DNA of 64,000 bases from Sphingomonas sp. IC081 (GCF_006874585.1 NZ_CP029761.1:1685001-1749000); one strand, 5' to 3'; positions 17,925 to 26,894 are shown, numbered from the stretch's first letter. The notes: a model not told the origin generated them from the letters alone. Translations and numbers: made by a program.

Positions 17925-18341
17925 TCATATCTTGCCGTTCTCATCGTCGCGCCGCCATTCGGGTGACAGGTTCTGCTTCAGCGCGGCGAGCACCGACTCC
18001 GATATGACCTCGATGCACTTGCGTTCGATGCCGGGGAGATCGCCGTAGATCAGCTGACGCGGGAACCGCATGCGATGGCCCGCAAAGAGGATCGAGAACG
18101 CAATGTGCCCGGTCGTCATGCCGAGCCTGAGCGCGGCGTTCAGATGATCCTCCAGCTTTGTCACCGGCGCGCCGGCTTCGATCTCGCGCAGCCAGCGCGG
18201 ACTGCCGCCCATATTGGTGGCAAGCTGCAATTGCGTGATGCCGCGCAGATTCCGCTCGTGCCTGATCCGCTCGCCGGACAGCATCTTGATCTCCCTGAAG
18301 ATCGACAGGTCGACGGCGGCAAATTTATCGTCAGGCTCCAT
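17925..18341 (-). CDS. XRE-family transcriptional regulator
   Basis: This 138-residue protein has an N-terminal Cro/C1-type HTH: GERIRHERNLRGITQLQLAT followed by GGSPRWLREIEAG. An unassigned C-terminal half of about 70 residues follows. It is transcribed away from the transfer operon and shares the 447-bp control region with it. It is a good candidate for the regulator of that region, though this is inferred from position only. Confidence 0.8.
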   Translation of the reverse strand: MEPDDKFAAVDLSIFREIKMLSGERIRHERNLRGITQLQLATNMGGSPRWLREIEAGAPVTKLEDHLNAALRLGMTTGHIAFSILFAGHRMRFPRQLIYGDLPGIERKCIEVISESVLAALKQNLSPEWRRDDENGKI

Positions 18342-18788
18342 GCTCTCGTCCTCCGCGGCAACGCCTCCTGGCGCGATGGATCGCCCGAAAGATGTAAGTG
18401 GTCTCGATAATCGTGAGCAATAATAGATGCCGTTGATTTTAGAGGAAGGTATCTGCCGAATAGGAACGAATATATGAGCATGAGTGTCGATTACCGAACA
18501 ATCGGCATTTCACTGCCTGATTCATCGGAAATGGACTGAATGGGAACTCTCTTTCCGAAATCGCGGCCGACCGGCGCGAGTGCTCCCGAATAAGCCGGAT
18601 TAGAACTAATTTCGTGCAATTCCGGCTAATTTCGTTGGTGGCGGCAGGCCCCTGCCGGGGCCTGTTGCAATCCTCGTCGATTCAAATCAGTCAGGCTTCG
18701 TTCCGAACAACCCAAGTCGAATCAGACCTGATACTTCGGATCATTAAACATTCTTAACCAAGGCGCGAGGCGCCGATTGGAGTCGTGC
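18342..18788. promoter_or_regulatory. Control region upstream of the transfer operon (possible oriT)
   Basis: This gene-free 447-bp region lies between the divergent XRE regulator and the first transfer gene and is clearly less GC-rich than its surroundings. CTAATTTCGT occurs twice with starts exactly 20 bases apart (18606 and 18626). A perfect inverted repeat, CAGGCCCC/GGGGCCTG with a 4-base loop, lies at 18645-18664. Such features suit either operators for a regulator or an origin of transfer, but no nic site is recognisable. Smaller partial repeats (AATCAG/CAGACCTGA) lie near 18685-18732. Confidence 0.5.
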
Positions 18789-19094
18789 ATGAAGCCGATT
18801 ACCAAAGCGATGACGGCTGCCCTGGGCGCCCTCGTCGCCACGACGACAGCCTGTGCCGCGCCCGGCGGGCGCCCCCAGCAACTCGGCATCATGCTGGACA
18901 TGGAGCGGCAGCGGACCATCGCCGCGACGGCAGACGGGTTCGTGATCCGCGCCGCGGCTGCGGCCGAGGCGGACAACCCCATCGCCGCCGACCGCCGTGA
19001 ACTCATCCCGGTAGGATCGGGCACGCATCTCGATGCGCGCCTGCTCTCCCGTCCGTCCAACACCATTCAGGAGATTTCGCATGCGCATCCGTAA
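18789..19094 (+). CDS. Small exported protein at the head of the transfer operon
   Basis: This 101-residue protein starts MKPITKAMTAALGALVATTT and has a signal-peptide-like N-terminus. A Cys near residue 22 (TTACAAPGG) gives a weak lipobox. The rest is polar with no recognised domain. The ATG has GGAG 6 bases upstream. It overlaps dsbC by 14 bases, so it belongs to the operon. I do not recognise the family. Confidence 0.65.
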   Translation: MKPITKAMTAALGALVATTTACAAPGGRPQQLGIMLDMERQRTIAATADGFVIRAAAAAEADNPIAADRRELIPVGSGTHLDARLLSRPSNTIQEISHAHP

Positions 19095-19854
19095 ATTCGG
19101 GGCGGCAGCGCTCGCCCTGCCTTTGATTTTCGCCGCCCAAAGCGCCGCGACCGCGCAAGCCCTCCCCGATCCGCTGGCCGCGGCGGCGCGAGAGGCCGAG
19201 AACGAGCTGCGGCAGACCTTCACCAATTTGCAGTTCGAGGATTTCGGGCCGGCGCCGGTCAAGGGGCCGATCTATCAGGCGAGCGCGGGCGGGCGCATCA
19301 TCTACTACGCGCCCGAGAGCGAGCACCTGCTGTTCGCGGAAGTGTACGACCGCAACGGGCAGAACCTGACCGCGCTCGCGCAGAACTCCGCCGCCGCAAG
19401 GAAGCTCGCCGGGATTGACACCAGCAAGGCGCTGGCCATCGGTCCCGAAGGCGCGCCCGTCGTCATCGAGTTCACCGATCCCGATTGCCCCTATTGCCGT
19501 GCGCTGGACCGCTTCTGGGCAGCGAAGGCGGCCGAGGGCAAGCCGGTGCGACGCCTGATCTTTTTCGTTTCCGGCATCCATCCTGAGGCGGCGGCCAAGG
19601 CCGAGCATGTCCACTGTTCCCCCGACAAGGAGGCCGCGTTCAAGGCGATTTATGCCGGAGCCGCGCCGACACCTTTGCGCACTTGCGCTGAAGGCAAGGC
19701 CCGGGTCGAGGCCGACGCCGGGATCGTGCGCAGCATCGGCATCTCCGGCACGCCGACGCTGATCGCGGAGGGCAAGATCATCTCCGGTTTTCGGCAAGCC
19801 GAGATCGAGGAGGTCCTCGCCGGGACCAAGGCGCTCGCCAATGCCGACCGCTGA
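19081..19854 (+). CDS. dsbC: DsbC-type thiol:disulfide interchange protein
   Basis: This 257-residue periplasmic protein has a signal peptide cleaved near SAATAQA, a DsbC-like dimerisation domain (about residues 25-110) and a thioredoxin-fold domain with active site DCPYCRALDRFW near residue 140. The cis-Pro region is GTPTLIAEG. It should isomerise disulfides in the Cys-rich secreted Tra proteins (TraN, TraU, TraH) encoded downstream. DsbC homologues are common in F-type transfer operons such as that of SXT/R391. Confidence 0.92.
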   Translation: MRIRKFGAAALALPLIFAAQSAATAQALPDPLAAAAREAENELRQTFTNLQFEDFGPAPVKGPIYQASAGGRIIYYAPESEHLLFAEVYDRNGQNLTALAQNSAAARKLAGIDTSKALAIGPEGAPVVIEFTDPDCPYCRALDRFWAAKAAEGKPVRRLIFFVSGIHPEAAAKAEHVHCSPDKEAAFKAIYAGAAPTPLRTCAEGKARVEADAGIVRSIGISGTPTLIAEGKIISGFRQAEIEEVLAGTKALANADR

Positions 19855-19868
19855 TCATGTCCCGATCC

Positions 19869-19980
19869 CTGGCACGGCGATCGCTGTGCCAGCCCCATGC
19901 CGGCGGCAAGGCCCGAACCGGGCCGCCCAGCCTAGCCGCCGGCCGACAGCGCCGTGCCGCGCCGCGTGTCGCGGCACGGC
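19869..19980 (+). promoter_or_regulatory. Three hairpins upstream of the pilin gene
   Basis: Within the dsbC-pilin gap there are three inverted repeats: CTGGCAC/GTGCCAG at 19869-19892, GGCCCG/CGGGCC at 19910-19924, and a perfect 11-bp stem GCCGTGCCGCG/CGCGGCACGGC with an 8-base loop at 19951-19980. No U-tract follows. They probably act at the RNA level (processing, stability or attenuation) rather than as a simple terminator, because the operon continues. Confidence 0.65.
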
Positions 19981-20034
19981 CATCGATGCCGGCAAGCAAA
20001 TCCCGGAGCGGCCCATCTTCACAGGAGCAAAAGC

Positions 20035-20352
20035 ATGTTGAGGACCATCGGTCGACAGACCGTCTCGCTCGCCAATGTCGGCATCCCTTTGACCGCGCTC
20101 GCGCTGCTTGGCGCCGGTGGGGCTCACGCCTTCTCCGCGCCGGCGGCGGGCGACCTTGGCTACGACATCTACGATATCGTCGTGAACCAGGGCGTCAAAG
20201 GCCCGCTCGGCTTCGTCGGCGGCGTCGCGGCCTTCCTGTTCGGCGTGAGCAGGCTGTTCAGCAACATCATGATCGGCATCCCGACCATCGTCGCGGCGGT
20301 CTGCCTGATCAAGGCGGATTCGATCCTCCAGACTTTCGGGATGGTGATCTGA
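20035..20352 (+). CDS. traA: TraA-like conjugative pilin precursor
   Basis: This 105-residue protein has a long N-terminal leader (cleavage near GGAHAFSAP). Two hydrophobic helices follow, one around PLGFVGGVAAFLFGV and one around IMIGIPTIVAAVCLIKA. This is the VirB2/TraA pilin layout, and its position directly before traL agrees. The ATG has AGGAG spaced 6 bases upstream. Strong hairpins lie on both sides, fitting a gene that needs high expression. Sequence identity to F TraA is not obvious, so the name rests on architecture and position. Confidence 0.8.
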   Translation: MLRTIGRQTVSLANVGIPLTALALLGAGGAHAFSAPAAGDLGYDIYDIVVNQGVKGPLGFVGGVAAFLFGVSRLFSNIMIGIPTIVAAVCLIKADSILQTFGMVI

Positions 20353-20358
20353 CGGTTC

Positions 20359-20390
20359 GGTCCGTGGTCCGCCCACGCGGACTGCGGACC
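20359..20390 (+). promoter_or_regulatory. Hairpin just after the pilin stop codon
   Basis: The arms GGTCCG-TG-GTCCGC and GCGGAC-TG-CGGACC form a 12-bp stem with a symmetric internal TG/TG loop and a CCAC loop, starting 7 bases after the stop. It would protect the 3' end of a processed pilin mRNA or reduce readthrough. Confidence 0.65.
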
Positions 20391-20484
20391 TCAACGGGCC
20401 GGAGCGCACAGGCGCGATGGCGAGACAGCCCACGAAGTTCAACCGGCTTCGCAGGGAGGTCACGACGCAAGGAGGAGAAGGCTC

Positions 20485-20751
20485 GTGGACGAGCGGCTAC
20501 CCCAATATCTGCACAAGCCGGTCCAGATCCTGTGGTTCGGATCGGACGAATTCGTGCTGGTGATCACCGTCATCTTCGTCGCCGTAATTCTCGGCGGGAT
20601 GCTCGGTTGGGCGCTCGTCGCGGGTCTTCTCCTTTTCGTTCCCTGGCTCCGCACCAAGCCGCGCGGCTTCATCCCGCACATGGCCTGGCGCTGGGGGCTG
20701 GTCGGCTTTCGCCACTATCCGGGTCCGACGCAGACCCGCTTCTTCGAGTGA
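20485..20751 (+). CDS. traL: Type IV conjugative transfer protein TraL
   Basis: This 88-residue VirB3-like inner-membrane protein of the F-type secretion channel has two adjacent hydrophobic segments (FVLVITVIFVAVILGG and LGWALVAGLLLFVPW). The family start LPQYLHKPVQILWF is clear. It begins with GTG, preceded by AAGGAGGAGAAG, which fixes the start. It is followed by traE after 9 bases. Confidence 0.92.
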   Translation: MDERLPQYLHKPVQILWFGSDEFVLVITVIFVAVILGGMLGWALVAGLLLFVPWLRTKPRGFIPHMAWRWGLVGFRHYPGPTQTRFFE

Positions 20752-20760
20752 GGAAAAGCG

Positions 20761-21399
20761 ATGTTCGGACGCAAATCCCCCAATGCGCCTCCACGCGATC
20801 CGCTGCTCGGCAAACCTGCGAGCTTCGGCCTGCACCGCTACCTTCAGGGTTCGAGCAACCTGTTCGAGGAGAACCGGCTGCTGAAGCTCGCTGTGGTCGG
20901 CCTGTTCGGGATCACGGCGGTGCTCGGCACGCTGATCTACACCTCGAACCAGAACACCCGCACCGTCGTCGTGCCCTTCGGCGCGAGCGGCGATCTCTAT
21001 GTGACCGGCAGCGAGCCTTCGGAGGCCTATCTGCGCACGATCACGCGCAACGTGGTGTCGCTGTCGGGCACCTACTCGGCCTATTCGGCGGACAGGCAGT
21101 TCCAGGAACTGCTCTCGATCGTCCATCCGTCGACCTACAACGGCCTGCGCGACAGCCTCAACCGCCTGCTCGACGAGTTGGCGAACAATCCAACGCTCTC
21201 GATCGCGACCTACATTCGCCCCGACCAGCCCGTGACCTGGACCAAGACCGAGATCCTGGTTCCGGTGGAGAAGGTCAGGGTCATCGGCGGCGTGATCCGC
21301 AAGTTCCGGGGCAATCTGCGGATTCGCTACGTGATCGACAACGGCCGCTTCTGGCTCACCGCCCTTACCGAGGAGAACTTTGATGCACAGCCCCGCTAG
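20761..21399 (+). CDS. traE: Type IV conjugative transfer protein TraE
   Basis: This 212-residue VirB8-like protein has one membrane helix (about residues 40-60, LAVVGLFGITAVLGTLIY) and a periplasmic domain. It is a structural part of the inner-membrane channel complex. Length is slightly above F TraE. It overlaps traK by 17 bases. Confidence 0.9.
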   Translation: MFGRKSPNAPPRDPLLGKPASFGLHRYLQGSSNLFEENRLLKLAVVGLFGITAVLGTLIYTSNQNTRTVVVPFGASGDLYVTGSEPSEAYLRTITRNVVSLSGTYSAYSADRQFQELLSIVHPSTYNGLRDSLNRLLDELANNPTLSIATYIRPDQPVTWTKTEILVPVEKVRVIGGVIRKFRGNLRIRYVIDNGRFWLTALTEENFDAQPR

Positions 21400-22141
21400 G
21401 CGGCTGCTGGCGCTCGGCCTCGTCCTGATGCCGCTGCCGGCCATGGCGCAGACCATCGTCGCGCTGCCCGACCAGACCAGCACCATCCGCCTGTCCAACC
21501 GCGACATCAACCATGTCATCTGCGCGGGCGGCGAGATCGAGGACGTCAAATTCTCCGCCGAGAAGGCGATCGCCGTCGAACGGGCCGGGTCCGACGCCTG
21601 GATCAAGTTCCTCGTGCGCGAGATCGACGACGCCGGCGCGGTGACGCGGACCTATGTGACTGTCCCCTCCGAATTCTTCATCACCTGCAACGGCGCGGTC
21701 TATGCGCTCTACGCCGAACCGTCGGACATCCCGGCGCAGACCGTGATGCTCCAGTCCGGCAGCGTCCAGCGCGCGAAGGCCAACGAAGAGCTGCTCGGGC
21801 CGCTGGTCGAGGAGGAGCGCGCGGTCTCGATCACGCTTTCGATGCTCCAGGACCGGATACCGGCAAGCTTCACCAGCGTGGCGCCGCGTTCGGGTCCGCT
21901 CCGCCTGGGACTGCTCCCCGATGCCAGCATCGAGGAGCGCCGCCGCATCGAGGTCGACGGCTCCGGCCTCTCGGCCTCGGAATATCTGGTGTCGGTTGCG
22001 AGCGATACGCTGCTCGATGAGCGCAGCTTCCTCGACAGCGCGCTCGGCGCCAACATCTTCGCGGTCACGATCGACCGCGGCACTCTCTCGGCGGGCGAGA
22101 CCGCGCGGCTGATCGTCGTGCGCCGGGGAGCCGGGCAATGA
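21383..22141 (+). CDS. traK: Type-F secretion protein TraK (secretin-like)
   Basis: This 252-residue VirB9-like protein of the outer-membrane core complex has a signal peptide cleaved near PAMAQT. The mature start is TIVALPDQTSTIRLSNRDIN, typical of TraK with its secretin-like N-terminal domain. The ATG at 21383 is chosen because GAGGAG lies 7 bases upstream; a TTG sits just before it. The stop overlaps the traB start in ATGA. Confidence 0.9.
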   Translation: MHSPARRLLALGLVLMPLPAMAQTIVALPDQTSTIRLSNRDINHVICAGGEIEDVKFSAEKAIAVERAGSDAWIKFLVREIDDAGAVTRTYVTVPSEFFITCNGAVYALYAEPSDIPAQTVMLQSGSVQRAKANEELLGPLVEEERAVSITLSMLQDRIPASFTSVAPRSGPLRLGLLPDASIEERRRIEVDGSGLSASEYLVSVASDTLLDERSFLDSALGANIFAVTIDRGTLSAGETARLIVVRRGAGQ

Positions 22142-23463
22142 GCCCCGCCGGCCCCAATGATCGCAGCCCAGGCAATCGCGGCGGCCGCGACGATCGCACG
22201 TCCCAGGGCCGTGACGGTGAGCTCGACCTGGACGGCTTTCAGGAAGAGCGTGCGCGACCCGAAATTTCCCTGCGCGGCCCCGCACTACTCGACCTCAAGG
22301 CGCGGTGGCAGACGCTGAGTGCGCGCCAGCAGCTGCGTCTGAAGCAGCTCGGTGTCGCCGGGGTGATCGGAGCGCTGGGGCTCGGCCTCTACTCGGCGAG
22401 CGGCGAAGGCACGAAGGAAGCGGTTGTCCCTCCGAGTTCGCATCTCGACATGGGCGCCGGACTTCGCGGCGATAGCCTCGAGATCAAGCTGCGCGGCGAC
22501 CTGAAGAAGATCCTCGACGGCCAGACGCTGCTCGGCGAGCGTGTCACTGCGATCGAAGAAGGGAAGATAGTGCCGGGGGCCGGCACGGCGGGCGCGATCG
22601 ACGGCGACCTGCCGCCGGCGATCCCCGGCGACGTTCCGGCCTTTCCCGAACCGCCCGCGACCGGCGACATCGATCCATCGGCGTCCGCTCCTCCGGCGCC
22701 TCCGGCGGCCCCGCCCGCGCCCCCGGCTCCGCCGGTCGAAAAGACGGTGGGCGCGATCGGCGCGGCGACGGCGCCGGTCGGCGGCGGCGATGCGGCAGCG
22801 GGCGCTAAAAAAAAGACCCGGACGATCTATTTGCCACCTGGTTTCATGAAGGCGCGGCTGCTGACCGGGATCGACGCGCTGGCGAGCCGGGACGCGACCA
22901 ACAATCCCGAGCCGCTGATCGCGCGTGTCCAGGCACCTGCCGTGCTGCCCAATGACGTCAAGGCCAACCTCTCCGGCTGCTTCGTCATCGGCAACGCCAC
23001 CGGCAGCCTCGCCAAGGAGCGGGTCGAAGTCCAGCTGGTCTCGCTGTCCTGCGTCGACTTCGACGAACGTTCGGTGGTCGATCAGCCGATCAAGGGCTTC
23101 TTCGTCGATGCCGACGGTAAGAAGGGCCTCTCCGGCAAGGTCGTCACCCGTGCCGGCGCGGCGCTGGCCCGCTCCTTTATCGCGGGCACCATCACCGGGG
23201 TCGCGCAGACGGTCGAGAACACGGTCGGCAATGTCTCGACCTCGGCGCTGGGCTCGGTCCGCACGCTGGATGCGGGCGACGCGGCCCAGGCGGGCATCGC
23301 CGGCGGCCTGTCGCGCTCGTCGGACAAGCTGACAGACTTCTATCTCGATCTCGCGCGCCAGGCCGGCCCCATCGTCGAGGTCGGCGCGGCCAAGGATGTC
23401 GTCGTCGTCATCCAGGAAGGCGTCAGCCTCGAAATCAAGCCCACCGCGGGGAGCAAATTCTGA
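22138..23463 (+). CDS. traB: Conjugal transfer protein TraB
   Basis: This 441-residue VirB10-like protein spans the envelope and links the inner and outer complexes. It has an N-terminal cytoplasmic part, one membrane helix near residues 66-82 (GVAGVIGALGLGLYSA) and a Pro/Ala-rich linker (about residues 170-200). A TrbI/VirB10-type beta-barrel domain ends in VVIQEGVSLEIK. It overlaps traK and abuts traV. The order traK-traB-traV is that of F. Confidence 0.93.
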   Translation: MSPAGPNDRSPGNRGGRDDRTSQGRDGELDLDGFQEERARPEISLRGPALLDLKARWQTLSARQQLRLKQLGVAGVIGALGLGLYSASGEGTKEAVVPPSSHLDMGAGLRGDSLEIKLRGDLKKILDGQTLLGERVTAIEEGKIVPGAGTAGAIDGDLPPAIPGDVPAFPEPPATGDIDPSASAPPAPPAAPPAPPAPPVEKTVGAIGAATAPVGGGDAAAGAKKKTRTIYLPPGFMKARLLTGIDALASRDATNNPEPLIARVQAPAVLPNDVKANLSGCFVIGNATGSLAKERVEVQLVSLSCVDFDERSVVDQPIKGFFVDADGKKGLSGKVVTRAGAALARSFIAGTITGVAQTVENTVGNVSTSALGSVRTLDAGDAAQAGIAGGLSRSSDKLTDFYLDLARQAGPIVEVGAAKDVVVVIQEGVSLEIKPTAGSKF

Positions 23464-23498
23464 TGCGCCCGCCAGCAAACACCAGGGGAGTACGTCCC

Positions 23499-24092
23499 AT
23501 GTTTCATCGTCCGCGAGGCCGCGCGATCCGGGCCGCTGCATTGATCCTCACGCTTCCCTTGCTCGGCGGCTGCGCGACGCTGGGATCGGTGATGTCGCCC
23601 TACAGCGAGAAGTTCAGCTGCAAGAACGACGATCATGGCCAGTGCATCCATCCCGACAAGGCCTATGCCGACGCCGTGGCTGGCGTGGCGTCGAAGTCCG
23701 ATCCGGCCGTCACCAACGACAGGAAGCTGCTGAAGGACGGCAAGCCCGCGCGCGGTTCCGGCAAGGCAGGCACCGCAAAGACAGGGTCGGGCGCGTTCGC
23801 GGGCTATCGTGACTCCGTATATCGCGAACTGCAGGGCCTGATCGAGCAGCCAGTCACGCCGATGCTGAAGCCCCCGCGCACGGTACGCACCCTGATCCTG
23901 CCCTATGCCGACCGGCAGCGGCCCGACCGGCTCTACATGCCGCGCTACGTCTATTCGCTGGTCGAGCGCCCGCAATGGGTTGTGGGCGACTATCTCGTCA
24001 CGCCCGTATCGCCGGCATCGCGCGCGAACGTGCTCGAACAGGTCAGGGATCGTCCGGACGACGGCCAGAATGAATCGGGGCCGCGGCCATGA
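23499..24092 (+). CDS. traV: TraV outer-membrane lipoprotein
   Basis: This 197-residue VirB7-like lipoprotein has a lipoprotein signal ending LLGGC (Cys near residue 25). The TraV Cys pair KFSCKNDDHGQCIHP follows, then a hydrophilic linker and a conserved C-terminal block (RPDRLYMPRYVYSLVERP). It anchors TraK in the outer membrane. The ATG at 23499 gives a compact signal peptide with GGGGAG well placed; an in-frame ATG at 23463 would add 12 residues. It overlaps traC by 4 bases. Confidence 0.9.
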   Translation: MFHRPRGRAIRAAALILTLPLLGGCATLGSVMSPYSEKFSCKNDDHGQCIHPDKAYADAVAGVASKSDPAVTNDRKLLKDGKPARGSGKAGTAKTGSGAFAGYRDSVYRELQGLIEQPVTPMLKPPRTVRTLILPYADRQRPDRLYMPRYVYSLVERPQWVVGDYLVTPVSPASRANVLEQVRDRPDDGQNESGPRP

Positions 24093-26587
24093 CCAGCTAC
24101 CAATCGGGCATGACGCTCGCGCGGCTGCGTCGCAGCGTCGAGCGCGACAGCTATTCCGATTACCTGCCGCTCGCCGCCTGGGTCGAGGAAGAGCAGGCCT
24201 TCCTCACCATCGACGATGGCTGGGGCTACGCCTGGGAGCTGGTGCCGTCCGCCTACATGTTCGCCCATGTCCACGAAGCGTTGCTCGGCCTGCTCAACGT
24301 CAACTTCCCCGAAGGGACGATCCTCCAGCTTCAGAGCTTCGCCGATCCGCTGGTCGAAGGCGCTCTCGATGCCTTTCTCGACCTGAAGACCCGCCCCGAT
24401 CCGCTGATCCAGGCATCGGCGCGGCGGACCTTCGATTATCTGCAGGCCGGAACCATGGGGCTGAAAGCGCTCCACGGCATCCCGATCCGCAATTTCCGCA
24501 CCTTCCTCTCGGTCAAGACGCGCGCGCCGATGGATAGCGATCTTAGGCGCCAGATCGAGGAGCAATTATCCAAGCTCGGCATCCGGCCGATGGAGGCGGG
24601 CGAGATCGTCAGCTTCTATCGCCGCATCTTCAACGGCGTCCATGCCGCCGCGCCTGGCGTCTTCACCCAGACCGCCGACGTGCCGCTGCGCCGCCAGATC
24701 ATCGACGCGGGACCGGCGCTGCGTTTCGACGGGCCGGAAGTGTTTCTGGGCAACCAGGTGGCGCGCTGCCTGACCCCCAAGTCGCCCCCAAAGCGCATCA
24801 CCGCCGAGCGCGCCAATCGCCTGACCGGCGGGATGCGGGGGAGCGCCGAGGACAGCGACCAGATCGGCGGGCCGTTCCTGTTCACCCTGAACGTGCTGTT
24901 CGACCATTCGCAGTTCGAGATCCACAAGCGCGCGCAGATCCTCTCGGCGCAGAAGGCCGCGGGCAGCTTCGCGGTCGAGGTCGGCAAGCAGATCGAGGAG
25001 ATTTCGTGGATTTTGGACGAAGTGGGCAACAGCCGCTTCGTCTCGGTGATCCCGACCCTGTGGGTGTTCGGCCGCGATCGTCACCATGCGCGCGAGATGG
25101 CGGCGCGCGCTAAGCGTCTCTGGGAATCAGAGCCGTTGCCCTGGATGGTGCAGGAGGAAAGCTACCTCAACCCTATCCTTCTTGCCGCGAGCCTGCCGTT
25201 CGGTCTTTACCCCGAGCGCCGCACGATCCGCATGCTCCAGCGCGATTTTCGCGTACCGGTGCGCGCGGGCGTCCTGATGTCGCCAATCCAGACCGATTTT
25301 CGGGGCGGAGGGTGCCCGGCCCTTCTCTACACCGGACGCAAGGGACAGCTGATCACGCTCGATCTCTTCGATCCTCGGATCAACAATTACAACTTCATTG
25401 TCTCGGCCGAGTCCGGCGCGGGTAAGAGCTTCCTGCTCAACAATCTGTGCCAGCAATATTTTGCGCAGAACGCGCTGATCCGTATCATCGATATCGGCGG
25501 CTCCTACCGCAAGCTCTGCACGCTTTGCTCCGGTCGCTATATCGACCTCGGCGAAGAGCATCTCGTCCTCAATCCCTTCGATTTGGGGCTGGCTCTCGAC
25601 GGCGACGATCGCGAATCCGCGATTTCGATGGCGGTGTCGATCGTTGCCGAGATGGCCAACGCCGCGACCCGCAAGCCGGTGACCACCAGCGAATGGAACC
25701 TGCTCAAGTCCGCGGTGCAATGGGCGATCGACAGCGGGCGGGCCGAAGCCGGGATCGACGCGGTGCGCGAATGGCTGGGCGCCTATCCCGCCAACACCGC
25801 CTCCGATCTCGACCGGGTCGACCACTTGATCCCGACCGCGCGCGAGCTCGCTTTCAATCTGCGCGATTTCGGGTCGGACGGGGCTTACGGGCATTATTTC
25901 AACGGTCCTTCGACCTTCGACATATCGAGCGACGAATTCGTCGTGCTCGAACTCGAGCGCCTGAAGGCCATGCCCGACCTCTTCAACGTCGTGATCATGG
26001 TCGTGGTCAACGCCGTCACCCAGGAACTCTACCTGTCGGCGCGTGACCGGCCCCGCTTCGTGCTCTGCGACGAAGCCGCGCAGTTCATGACGCGCAGCGA
26101 CGGGCAGGACCTGTCGCGGCTCGCCGAAGCCTTTAGCCAAGGATATCGCCGCGCCCGCAAATATCGCGGCAGCTTCGGCATCGTCCTCCAGTCGATGAAC
26201 GACCTGATGCTGTTCGGCGGCACCGGCCAGGTCATCCTCGAGAACGCCGCCACCCGCTTCCTGCTGCAAGGCTCGACCTACGACAAGGCGGTCGAGAACA
26301 AGATCCTCGACTATTCGGGGTTCGTTCTCGATCTCCTGAAATCGGTCCGCAACAACAAGCCCAACTACAGCGAGGTGTTCATCGACTCGCCGCTCGGGCT
26401 CGGCATTGCGCGCCTCGTCGTCGACCCGTTCTCTTACTGGATCAACACCTCGGCGCCCGAGGACGTCGCTGCCTTCGAGGCGCTGGTGCGCCATGGCCGC
26501 TCGCCGCTCGAAGCCGTCTGCGATCTTGCCGGTGTCGATCCCACGGAAATTCTCACGCCACAGGGAGGCTATCATGCTCAAGCCTAA
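24089..26587 (+). CDS. traC: Type IV secretion ATPase TraC (VirB4 family)
   Basis: This 832-residue ATPase powers pilus assembly at the inner face of the membrane. Walker A (AESGAGKSFLLNN) lies near residue 438, Walker B (RFVLCDEAAQF) near 650, and the Gln-rich motif FGIVLQSMNDLML near 695. Length and motif order match F TraC. Its end overlaps the next small gene by 14 bases. It should be functional. Confidence 0.95.
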   Translation: MTSYQSGMTLARLRRSVERDSYSDYLPLAAWVEEEQAFLTIDDGWGYAWELVPSAYMFAHVHEALLGLLNVNFPEGTILQLQSFADPLVEGALDAFLDLKTRPDPLIQASARRTFDYLQAGTMGLKALHGIPIRNFRTFLSVKTRAPMDSDLRRQIEEQLSKLGIRPMEAGEIVSFYRRIFNGVHAAAPGVFTQTADVPLRRQIIDAGPALRFDGPEVFLGNQVARCLTPKSPPKRITAERANRLTGGMRGSAEDSDQIGGPFLFTLNVLFDHSQFEIHKRAQILSAQKAAGSFAVEVGKQIEEISWILDEVGNSRFVSVIPTLWVFGRDRHHAREMAARAKRLWESEPLPWMVQEESYLNPILLAASLPFGLYPERRTIRMLQRDFRVPVRAGVLMSPIQTDFRGGGCPALLYTGRKGQLITLDLFDPRINNYNFIVSAESGAGKSFLLNNLCQQYFAQNALIRIIDIGGSYRKLCTLCSGRYIDLGEEHLVLNPFDLGLALDGDDRESAISMAVSIVAEMANAATRKPVTTSEWNLLKSAVQWAIDSGRAEAGIDAVREWLGAYPANTASDLDRVDHLIPTARELAFNLRDFGSDGAYGHYFNGPSTFDISSDEFVVLELERLKAMPDLFNVVIMVVVNAVTQELYLSARDRPRFVLCDEAAQFMTRSDGQDLSRLAEAFSQGYRRARKYRGSFGIVLQSMNDLMLFGGTGQVILENAATRFLLQGSTYDKAVENKILDYSGFVLDLLKSVRNNKPNYSEVFIDSPLGLGIARLVVDPFSYWINTSAPEDVAAFEALVRHGRSPLEAVCDLAGVDPTEILTPQGGYHAQA

Positions 26588-26894
26588 GCCGCATCCCGGC
26601 CAGCTCGCGCTCGAATTTTCGCCGGGCGATGATCTTGAATCCTATGTCGAGGCGCGCGTCGCCGTGCGGGCCGAAGCCGATGCGCTGCGCTGGCGGTTCC
26701 GCCTCGTCGTCATCGAATCGGTGATGCTCGCATCGCTGGTGCTCGCGGCTGGCGTGGTGCTCAATCAGCCAATAGGCCTCGTGCTGCGGGGCGCGGGCGT
26801 TGTCGGCGCCGGATGCTTTGTGACCGGGCTCATCCTGATCGGCCTGACCGGCGCCGCCGGTCGCCTGATCACCCGTTTCAGGAGGCCGCGATGA
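26574..26894 (+). CDS. Small two-helix membrane protein, first of four between traC and traW
   Basis: This 106-residue protein has a hydrophilic N-terminus (about 38 residues) and two hydrophobic segments (VVIESVMLASLVLAAGVVL and GAGVVGAGCFVTGLILIGL). It has no recognised domain. In F the same interval holds trbI and other accessory genes, but I see no match to TrbI. It overlaps both neighbours (14 and 4 bases). Confidence 0.7.
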   Translation: MLKPKPHPGQLALEFSPGDDLESYVEARVAVRAEADALRWRFRLVVIESVMLASLVLAAGVVLNQPIGLVLRGAGVVGAGCFVTGLILIGLTGAAGRLITRFRRPR

